Position numbers and translations under genes: made by a program
Shown: positions 16,445 through 22,145 of the stretch, piece after piece
Layout of the letters: every line of letters starts with the position of its first letter
How positions within the stretch are numbered: the stretch's first letter is position 1
IMG/VR virus record: IMGVR_UViG_3300045772_000004
Location: 1-22,145 of that record
DNA from: a virus
Direction: 5' to 3' (one strand)
DNA length: 22,145 nucleotides
Notes under the pieces: model-generated
Seen by the model: the letters and a program-made list of their open reading frames with translations, nothing else
The model's database searches: none
Told to the model about the DNA's origin: nothing

Positions 16445-18294
16445 TCTCCCGGCTCCTTGCCCCCGCCCATCATGGTTCTGAGTGGGCTATCTGGCTCTGC
16501 TGCCTTGCCGGCCAATGCCGCCGCCTTCGCAATTTTGGGAGCATTGTCGATCTGCTGCTGCTGCTGACGCTCTTTTTCCGCCATTTGGCGAATCTGCGCT
16601 ATAGCTTTATCGCTCAGAATCCCTGTTGCTGGTGCGCTCACCGCATCCCAAGCATGGCGCAATATGTCTACGCTGTCGATATAGTGAGGCGTTAGCGGGT
16701 CTATCTGTGCAACCTGTTGAACGAGAGCTAGACCAGACTGAATCGAACGCACTTCGCTAACATGCTTCTGTGCTTGCGCCAGCATTCCAAGGTATTGAAT
16801 CTTAACACCTTCGTGCGTAGATTCAGACAGAATTTGCGGCGGTTCAGGGATGCGTCCTGCGCGGGCCTCAATATCGAACATCCGCGCAATTATAGGATTG
16901 AAAGCCTCTGATTGCAGATTACCGATTCGGGTTCCTAGAACTGCCGCTTTCTCGCTCTGCATCTCAGAGATTTGCTCTGTTACCGGCCTTCCCATTCCCT
17001 TCTCTTGCCCGATTTGGCTCAGCATTGTGAAGATGTCGGAATGAAAATGTTCGTTGATAATCTGTGCAACCCTGCCCTGATACTCGATGTTAAACGGGAG
17101 ATTTTGAACGCCGGTCGTTAAAGGCTGCGGCATGATTTGGCGAATGTCACCCCGGTTGGCCGGGATGAACGTAAAACCATTCGGACCGCGCTGAATCTTT
17201 CCCCTCTGGTCCTCATACGCCACCATCGGCGGTTCAGCTGCTTTCTGGGCAGTAATCAGATTGGTTCTCCCCATCTGATTCGCTAACGCAATGGCTACCC
17301 ATGCGTCGTGCGCCGGTCCCCGACCATAGAGTTCGTCTGAATTCTTCCTCCATCTTGTAGTTACGATGGGCATGGAGTCGTACCCGCCCTCGGACAGCAT
17401 CGAAATTCCTTGATCTCCACTTTCAGATGTTACGAGTATTTTCCCGCCTTTTCGATAAACCCAATCGGATGCCCACTTCTTCCCCTTCGCATCGATGCGA
17501 CCAGGGTTGTAATCCTTGCGGGGATAGACCGCATGGAGAACTTCGCGCTCCGAGTGCATATTGCTCTCGTAATCCTTCTCGAAGTTATCGTCTGCCTTTT
17601 TCATCACGTCCATTCCAAACTGCTGGACGAACTGGCGAAGAGTCATTTTGTAGACGCGATAGTTTGTATCGACCTGCCCAAATCGGTTTTCAGCTATGTA
17701 GCATTCGCGGAAATGAGGAACAGTAAAAACAGTCCTGGCCGCCGCCACATCTTCCTCAATTATCAGATGAGCCGTTCCGGTTGACGCATCATCACGGATG
17801 AACTCGGTATTAACGTCGTAGAAATTAGATCGGTTAAACGCCGATTCCATCACGTCTTGAGAATCCTGTAACCACTTCTGGACCTCCGGGTAGGAATCAA
17901 CGCTTTTTCCGGTCCAGCTCCGCATCCGGGAAGTTCGGGGGAAATTCAGCATACCGGGAAGTTGCAGCGCAAACCATCGCTGATTGCGAGGGCAGAGATA
18001 CCCCACCATCCCATCAACCAGTTTGCTGCACGCCAGCATAGCGGAATCATCGTAAATCTCTAGTCCGGTAGGCTGCCCCGGCCACAAATCTTTGTCCTGG
18101 ATTGATCGGCGTCCATGATTTACATACATGATTAGATTATCTATAAGCCATTCGTATGGAAGTCTTTCTTGCGCAAGGACTTGTAAGTATTTTTGTGCGT
18201 CTTTAGCTCTGTCGTCCGCCGAGCGGTCGTTGAGCCGGGAGTGTGCATATCCTCCAGAGTCCATGTAAGGAGCGGATATACCGACAGAAGCCAT
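16441..18294 (-). CDS. Portal protein (podovirus head-tail connector)
   Basis: This 617-aa protein has the length and text of podovirus portal proteins, the 12-subunit ring through which DNA is packaged and ejected. Diagnostic stretches are ELYGRGPAHDAWVAIALANQM (from about residue 319), an Ala-Gln-Lys-x-x-EPP segment soon after, and RPVTEQISEMQSEKAAVLG followed by RIGNLQSEAFNPIIARMFDI, which matches the family's conserved helix before RxGxLPxPP (here RAGRIPEPP). The C-terminus has a run of five Gln coded by five CAG codons and an Ala/Lys-rich tail. ATG at 18294 overlaps the stop of the 93-aa gene by one base (TAATG). The stop overlaps the Bbp19-like gene. Confidence 0.88.
   Translation of the reverse strand: MASVGISAPYMDSGGYAHSRLNDRSADDRAKDAQKYLQVLAQERLPYEWLIDNLIMYVNHGRRSIQDKDLWPGQPTGLEIYDDSAMLACSKLVDGMVGYLCPRNQRWFALQLPGMLNFPRTSRMRSWTGKSVDSYPEVQKWLQDSQDVMESAFNRSNFYDVNTEFIRDDASTGTAHLIIEEDVAAARTVFTVPHFRECYIAENRFGQVDTNYRVYKMTLRQFVQQFGMDVMKKADDNFEKDYESNMHSEREVLHAVYPRKDYNPGRIDAKGKKWASDWVYRKGGKILVTSESGDQGISMLSEGGYDSMPIVTTRWRKNSDELYGRGPAHDAWVAIALANQMGRTNLITAQKAAEPPMVAYEDQRGKIQRGPNGFTFIPANRGDIRQIMPQPLTTGVQNLPFNIEYQGRVAQIINEHFHSDIFTMLSQIGQEKGMGRPVTEQISEMQSEKAAVLGTRIGNLQSEAFNPIIARMFDIEARAGRIPEPPQILSESTHEGVKIQYLGMLAQAQKHVSEVRSIQSGLALVQQVAQIDPLTPHYIDSVDILRHAWDAVSAPATGILSDKAIAQIRQMAEKERQQQQQIDNAPKIAKAAALAGKAAEPDSPLRTMMGGGKEPGE
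16552..16566 (-). repeat. (CAG)5 triplet run in portal gene
   Basis: Five CAG codons in a row on the minus strand code for Gln5 near the portal C-terminus. It is in frame, so length change would add or remove Gln without a frameshift. Confidence 0.7.
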
Positions 18295-18575
18295 TAGCCC
18301 CCCAGAGTCGCTTTCCCTACTGTGGCGTTACCGCTGGTCATTGGACTTTGCAGCATCGTGCTTGCCATGCCCCGGCGCTGTGTCAGTGCCTGAGCCTGCG
18401 CCAGAGCCGATGCCTGAGCAGCCTGCGCCGTCTGCTCGTTGGTTTGCGCCTGGGTAGGAGCAGTGGGCGCGGAAGGCTTGCTGACAGCCGCATAGATACC
18501 CTCGCCAACAGCCGCGGCGGCTGTAACGCTTGCGCCGATAATCAATGCCGTAGTTGCTGAAATGCTTCCAGCCAT
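18294..18575 (-). CDS. Small membrane-segment phage protein before portal
   Basis: This 93-aa protein has an N-terminal hydrophobic Ala/Ile-rich segment (about residues 8-31, TTALIIGASVTAAAAVGEGI) and then a Pro/Ala/Gln-rich linker with SAPTAPTQAQ. The C-terminal end has R-R-G-M-A-S-T at 67-73 and K-A-T-L-G-G at the very end. I recall short phage proteins next to portal genes that share this plan: a hydrophobic start, an A/P/Q linker, and RRGxxST...xxTLLG at the end. Their function is not known to me. ATG at 18575 has GGGGAG about 7 bases upstream. The stop overlaps the portal start. The cupin gene ends 3 bp upstream. It could be a membrane-linked virion or lysis-related part, but no sequence evidence decides this. 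Confidence 0.65.
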   Translation of the reverse strand: MAGSISATTALIIGASVTAAAAVGEGIYAAVSKPSAPTAPTQAQTNEQTAQAAQASALAQAQALTQRRGMASTMLQSPMTSGNATVGKATLGG

Positions 18576-18578
18576 CGC

Positions 18579-19043
18579 TTACTCCCCTGTCACAACGATA
18601 ATATCACCGCTCCCGTCGCGACGCGACATCAACTGGTCAGACTCAGCGAAAACCTCGTCCTCGGCTTCCTCGACCGTTCCAAGAGCGGTCGGGTAAATCA
18701 TCGTCATCTCAACCGGCCCGTGAGTCCAAAAGAACTGTTTACGCCCCGCGCATCCGGGTATGACGTTGTAGCCGGTAAGTTCAACCCTCTGGTCGCCGAT
18801 CAGCACTGAGCAGTTTCCATGAACGATTAGAACAGTTGCCAGCTTGATAAGGGAACCCATCATCTTTGTCCCCGGTTGGAGCCGGATGGTTCTAGCGTAC
18901 ATTCCGCCGTGGAATAGATGCTCTGTGGCGAGTTCGATTTGTGGACAAGAGAGAATGATTTTGTTGATTTCGTCTAGTTGAGCGATCATGGCTGGAGTGG
19001 GCGGTACGAGCGCAGCAGTGATTGTCTGGATTGCTGTGCTCAT
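18579..19043 (-). CDS. Small cupin-like phage protein
   Basis: This 154-aa protein fits a single cupin barrel. An early Y49-A-R-T-I-R-L-x-PG (to residue 58) opens the barrel. LIVHGNCSVLIGDQRVELTGY (72-92) is the central pair of strands, and Y-N-V-I-PGCAGRKQFF (92-105) resembles cupin motif 2. The usual two-His-plus-Glu metal site of motif 1 is missing (text GSLIKLATVLIVHG at 63-76), so it may be a binding or structural barrel and not an enzyme. I chose ATG at 19043: it overlaps the GNAT stop as ATGA and has GAGG upstream, while an in-frame upstream start at 19148 would run deep into the GNAT gene. A C-terminal acidic tail (EEAEDEVFAESD) follows. The role in the phage is unknown. Confidence 0.65.
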   Translation of the reverse strand: MSTAIQTITAALVPPTPAMIAQLDEINKIILSCPQIELATEHLFHGGMYARTIRLQPGTKMMGSLIKLATVLIVHGNCSVLIGDQRVELTGYNVIPGCAGRKQFFWTHGPVEMTMIYPTALGTVEEAEDEVFAESDQLMSRRDGSGDIIVVTGE

Positions 19044-19483
19044 AGCCACCTCGTAAACATGGTATGGCTTTCCTTGCAACCGGGGCGGCGCGATAGAACC
19101 ACCTCCAAGGGACTTCCTACCCTGGCCGTGTACAGCAGAGCCACACACCCTGTCACCGCCGATACCCTTTCGACGGTCGTCATCAATTCATTCGCCGCTC
19201 CAGTTGCTCTGTGAGACGGCAAAACGAATAGGCTTTCAATCGTCGCCGTGCGCTTGCCGTTGTGCGGCATAACTCCTGTGATTACAGAGACAAATCCTAC
19301 GAGAATACCATCCGCATACGCGCCGAAGCAGTAAAGCGCCCCTGAATTCTCCAGCGCAGCGTATATATGGCGCTGCGGATTGTAGTCGGGCATCACGCAA
19401 TCCTTCGCGTAGGCATCCAATAGTTCTGCAGAGTTGGGCGCGTCGAGGATTTCCGAGTAGCTGACTGGCCTTATCTCAAGCAT
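19040..19483 (-). CDS. GNAT-family N-acetyltransferase
   Basis: This 147-aa protein fits the GNAT fold, which moves an acetyl group from acetyl-CoA to an amine. G-I-L-V-GFVSVI (59-68) is the beta4 strand. A-T-I-E-S-LFVLP (80-89) is the beta strand before the CoA loop, and R92-A-T-G95-A-A97 is the R/Q-x-x-G-x-G/A pyrophosphate-binding motif, followed by the helix NELMTTVERV. I chose ATG at 19483, with GGAG about 6 bases upstream; an in-frame GTG at 19489 has no spacing from that site. It overlaps the terminase stop by 8 bp and the cupin start by 4 bp. Substrate is unknown. Acetyltransferases occur near terminase or portal genes in other podoviruses, but I do not know of a proven target. Confidence 0.72.
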   Translation of the reverse strand: MLEIRPVSYSEILDAPNSAELLDAYAKDCVMPDYNPQRHIYAALENSGALYCFGAYADGILVGFVSVITGVMPHNGKRTATIESLFVLPSHRATGAANELMTTVERVSAVTGCVALLYTARVGSPLEVVLSRRPGCKESHTMFTRWL

Positions 19484-21170
19484 TGGCACTCCGCAATCCG
19501 TAGCTCAGTGGGCTGTAGTCCGTTTCGTTTCTCGCCGCCAGAAATTGTGCGATCAAATCGTTTTTCTCGTTCGGCGGCGAGTAGACCGGCTGTTCGAGAG
19601 CGATATACCTCACCGTATCGGCAAAATCCTTGTACTCTTCGGCGGGTTTGTCGGTTCCCGCCTTCCACTGATAGTTGAATAAATCCTGAGTTGGCCCCCG
19701 TTCCCCGCGGCAACCCTCTTCGGCGAACATCAATGCCGGTATCTCCTTGCTCTTCACGGTGGAGTAGTGGTTTTGGAGGTATTCTTTCACCCGCTTGTGC
19801 CCCAAGGCAATGTCTCCGGCCTCGGAGTGCGAGAGCCGGATACGCCCGATTCCCGCCTTGTCGAGTTCATCTTCCCACGAGGTATCGTTGAGTTGCGTTC
19901 GCGCTCCGTACTTTGCGTCCAATACTACGAACGCCGGTTCCGAATAGTTGTGTTCTGCGCGTTTGACCTTCACCTGTCGCGCAATCTCCTCAACATTCCC
20001 GTTCGCCAATAGATACGCATAAACGTAGATTCGGTTCGCCGGTTTCCCGTTTATTGTAATGTCCTCCGGCGAGACTGCCGCAAACAGCCAGCGAGTCGGT
20101 CTAGCGTCGTGCGGGTCAACCGCCTCAATCCGCATCCAATCGGCGGGTATTTTGAAATCTTTGTAGAGATGCACCGCCCGGTCGAGCGTTTTGTAAACCA
20201 GCCCGCTCAGGTGGCCTTCCTTGCCGCCAATGTGCGCGTCATACTCCTCTGGATCGGTAAACAGCTTGGCATACTCTTCGATGCCTGCTCTTGGGATGAA
20301 GCCCATAATCTGTCCGCACTTTGGGCAATTGTTTACCGGGCGTTCTGCATGAGGGTCATCCATGTTGACCGGATCGTTTGCCGAGATGTACTCATCGCAC
20401 TGCCGGCAATAATCCTGGCAGTTGTCCCAAGTCGTTCCGGTAAAAATTGCAATCTCTTGATCTTCCCCGCCTCCGTTAAACGCCTTCACGGAGAACATAT
20501 CGTAGAAGTACGGTGCCCCATAGAGCGGGGTCATGGCGAACCAGGAGGGAGCGTTGGTCGTGACCTTGCCGCGCTCGGCAGCAATCAGCAGATCGTGCGG
20601 TGGCGGTTCATCCCAACCGTAGTGGTCGTAGTCGATTCCTAGAAACGTATCTGCCAACTGGTTATACGACCGAACATGGAGGGTGGAACCGCAGGCCCGT
20701 CCAACATAGTCGTACTTCAACGTGACCGACTTCAATGCCCCGGTCGTATCCCGCTTCCAGTCCGGGGCGCAATGCGCCGGGATGAGCATGGCAAGCTCCG
20801 GCTCGATCTTTGCCGACACCGACTGAGCCATCGTCTGACAGCCCATGAACCCTTGATTGGGAACTCGAATCGAAATCTTGTAGTCAGGGTCGTCCTGAGA
20901 AAGCCACGGCCTGAATCCCATCGCGTGAGCTATTGATTCGCAAACGGAAATTCTCGTTTTACCCACCTTCTCGCCAGGCTTAAGTATCCGCCGTCGAGGT
21001 GTGCGCCCGTACTTGTTCTTGATCCTGACGAACGGGTCTTGCACCCGGTTCATCCTCAGCATACCAAGGCGCATCAACTGGTTTGCGGTTGAGACGAGCT
21101 TATCTGGCTCAATCTTCCCATCCGAACCGACAAGCCGCGCCAGCACGTCCGGCTGTTCGCGCTTCGCCAT
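19476..21170 (-). CDS. Terminase large subunit with zinc-ribbon insertion
   Basis: This 564-aa protein is the DNA-packaging motor. The ATPase part has a Walker A variant PGEKVGKT (65-72) and a Walker B ending in D187-E188 (YGWDEPP). The RNase H-like nuclease part has D352 (EAVDPHD), D418 (FVVLDAKYG) and D515/D518 (DFADTVRY) as likely metal-binding acids. Between the two halves lies a CxxC pair at 255/258 and another at 282/285, a zinc-ribbon pattern, which is not usual in terminases I know. C251 is an additional nearby cysteine. I chose ATG at 21170, since GGAGGAG precedes it and it overlaps the upstream stop as TAATG; in-frame sequence up to 21230 would lie within the previous gene. No small terminase is seen in the window. 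Confidence 0.9.
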   Translation of the reverse strand: MAKREQPDVLARLVGSDGKIEPDKLVSTANQLMRLGMLRMNRVQDPFVRIKNKYGRTPRRRILKPGEKVGKTRISVCESIAHAMGFRPWLSQDDPDYKISIRVPNQGFMGCQTMAQSVSAKIEPELAMLIPAHCAPDWKRDTTGALKSVTLKYDYVGRACGSTLHVRSYNQLADTFLGIDYDHYGWDEPPPHDLLIAAERGKVTTNAPSWFAMTPLYGAPYFYDMFSVKAFNGGGEDQEIAIFTGTTWDNCQDYCRQCDEYISANDPVNMDDPHAERPVNNCPKCGQIMGFIPRAGIEEYAKLFTDPEEYDAHIGGKEGHLSGLVYKTLDRAVHLYKDFKIPADWMRIEAVDPHDARPTRWLFAAVSPEDITINGKPANRIYVYAYLLANGNVEEIARQVKVKRAEHNYSEPAFVVLDAKYGARTQLNDTSWEDELDKAGIGRIRLSHSEAGDIALGHKRVKEYLQNHYSTVKSKEIPALMFAEEGCRGERGPTQDLFNYQWKAGTDKPAEEYKDFADTVRYIALEQPVYSPPNEKNDLIAQFLAARNETDYSPLSYGLRSANA

Positions 21171-21448
21171 TACTCCTCCGGCGTGTACTGGAAGGAAATC
21201 ACATCGGCATTCGTGCCGAGAGCGTACCACTGGTCCAGATTGATTGCGCCGCTGGTGAACGGCCCAATCGCCACCGATGGACCTGCCGTGGGAACAGGGA
21301 TACCCTTGGTTGCCGACACCGAACTAGAATCACCCACGTAATAGATGTGACCCGCTGGAGCAAAGATCAACTGCATCGCCCGTATCGGGGTAGTAGCGCT
21401 TAAAACAGAAACAGCAGACCCGCTCATTGTAGCGTTTCCTAGTGGCAT
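21170..21448 (-). CDS. Small beta-rich protein upstream of terminase
   Basis: This 92-aa protein has short beta-type stretches: SAVSVLSAT (11-19), a central MQLIFAPAGHIYYVGDSSSV, and a late NLDQWYALGT. The plan (strand, then an I-Y-Y-V-G-x-S turn, and a P-V-P then G-P-F segment) resembles small phage surface proteins in which an xNxGxxxxYVGxSxVT core carries a beta-sandwich. I cannot name a family. ATG at 21448 has GAGGTGAT about 5 bases upstream. Its stop overlaps the terminase start by one base. It lies in the slot where a small terminase is often found, but it shows no helix-turn-helix or DNA-binding features, so I do not call it that. A head or tail decoration role is only a guess. Confidence 0.65.
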   Translation of the reverse strand: MPLGNATMSGSAVSVLSATTPIRAMQLIFAPAGHIYYVGDSSSVSATKGIPVPTAGPSVAIGPFTSGAINLDQWYALGTNADVISFQYTPEE

Positions 21449-21451
21449 AAA

Positions 21452-21910
21452 TCACCTCACTTGGAGTTTATCACCCCGGATATTGTCTACTACTGCAACA
21501 ATCTCTTTTGCCGAACTCAGACTGTAACCAAGACCGCAATCTCCAATCGCTTCCTCAACAGCTTTGACCGCTCTATCCACTTCCGGCTCCGGCGCGAGGT
21601 ACATCCGGCGCTGCCACTCGATAGGAAGAAATGAACGCAAGGAGTCAGATTCTACTAGCGACTGCCCATTGAATACAGCTACCATCTCTTGTACTTGGTC
21701 ACTTGTTGGCACCCTTGGGTTTTCCGACTGCCAGCGGATGAAGGCTTCGAGAGCTTCCTTAACAGATTTCTTTCTCGCTTCAAGACCTACCAGGTCAAAT
21801 GGAATTGTGTCCTTGCTATAGTTCGGACCCTTATGCATCACTTCGCAAATGTAACCGCACCATGCCGCCGTCCACCCTTCTTCCGGTACTACGTACTTCT
21901 TGTCGCTCAT
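21452..21910 (-). CDS. Unknown 152-aa phage protein
   Basis: I do not recognise this 152-aa protein. The first 30 residues carry Trp, Cys and His (EEGWTAAWCGYICEVMHKGP); the middle is a charged helix (EARKKSVKEALEAFIRW, 45-61), and the C-terminal half is acidic and helical (EPEVDRAVKAVEEAIGD and later SSAKEIVAVVDN). No transmembrane segment or signal peptide is present. ATG at 21910 has GGAG 9 bases upstream. The next gene starts 3 bp after its stop, so it is part of the same transcript as terminase. A small terminase or assembly helper cannot be excluded, but nothing in the sequence singles it out. Confidence 0.6.
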   Translation of the reverse strand: MSDKKYVVPEEGWTAAWCGYICEVMHKGPNYSKDTIPFDLVGLEARKKSVKEALEAFIRWQSENPRVPTSDQVQEMVAVFNGQSLVESDSLRSFLPIEWQRRMYLAPEPEVDRAVKAVEEAIGDCGLGYSLSSAKEIVAVVDNIRGDKLQVR

Positions 21911-21942
21911 AGCTTACACTCCGCTCCGCTGGTGCAGTCCGT

Positions 21943-22145
21943 TCATTTCGCAATCGAATACCGCGTGTCAATCAGACTGCGGTACGAACCATCCGGCTGT
22001 TTCTCCCACTTTTCTTCGCTTTGCTCGAACCTCTTAATATCCGAGCTTACATAGAAAAAAGTTCCATCCGCGCAGAGAACTTCAAAGAAGTGACCCAACT
22101 CAAAGCTGGAATGACCGCCACGATAAGTAGCCTTGACCACCGAAC
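21943..22145 (-). CDS. Small unknown protein, possibly cut at right edge
   Basis: A minus-strand frame is open from the right edge to a stop at 21943. The first possible start in the window is a GTG at 22140, only 5 bases from the edge, which would give 65 aa. With no room to see a ribosome site, the true start may lie outside. The text is charged and aromatic (GHFFEVLCADGTFFYVSSD, then EKWEKQPDGSYRSLID), suggesting a small beta fold with helices. I do not recognise it. Confidence 0.45.
   Translation of the reverse strand, partial: SVVKATYRGGHSSFELGHFFEVLCADGTFFYVSSDIKRFEQSEEKWEKQPDGSYRSLIDTRYSIAK

Noticed and set aside
1-22145. CRISPR array, tRNA, integrase or att sites
   Set aside because: I saw no regularly spaced repeats, no tRNA-like cloverleaf and no recombinase-type protein in any frame.

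Overview
The window is the structural (virion morphogenesis) half of a tailed phage with short-tailed, podovirus-like architecture. Every gene I can support lies on the minus strand and reads from the right edge to the left edge. Genes are packed with 1 to 14 bp overlaps (TAATG, ATGA, GTGA, TTGA) and strong GGAGG-type ribosome sites, as expected for one long late operon. I see no integrase, repressor, replication, lysis or host gene and no att site, so I cannot tell a prophage from a lytic or metagenomic phage genome. Head-gene families resemble those of Bordetella phage BPP-1-type podoviruses (Bbp16-, Bbp17- and Bbp19-like). The tail-fibre style (a Sec-like leader, Thr/Gly-rich repeats with paired cysteines) recalls proteins I associate with Acidobacteriota and related soil bacteria. 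That host suggestion is weak inference.

Right third (22145 to 16193): a possibly edge-truncated 65-codon ORF; two small unknown genes (152 and 92 aa); the large terminase, with an extra zinc-ribbon insertion; a GNAT acetyltransferase; a small cupin-like protein; a 93-aa membrane-segment protein; the portal; and a Bbp19-like protein.

Middle (16191 to 11781): a beta-rich 137-aa protein, then a good rho-independent terminator, then scaffold, major capsid protein and a Bbp16-like cement protein carrying an inserted beta module. A small Lys/Ala-rich protein, an intergenic hairpin and tail tubular protein A (adaptor) follow.

Left half (11784 to 1): a very large, mosaic tail tubular protein B (nozzle); an ejection-protein trio (155, 727 and 1145 aa) in the order of T7 gp14-gp15-gp16; an unexpected ATP-grasp/PurD-like enzyme; and the first 332 codons of a tail fibre with a predicted signal peptide, running off the left edge.

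In function, terminase and portal package DNA; scaffold, capsid and cement proteins build the head; the adaptor and nozzle build the tail; the trio is probably ejected to carry DNA across the envelope; and the fibre binds the host. The GNAT, the cupin and the ATP-grasp protein are not needed for assembly in model podoviruses and are the least explained parts. No stretch over 300 bases lacks a gene; the longest gaps are 15634-15777 (terminator) and 12528-12646 (hairpin).
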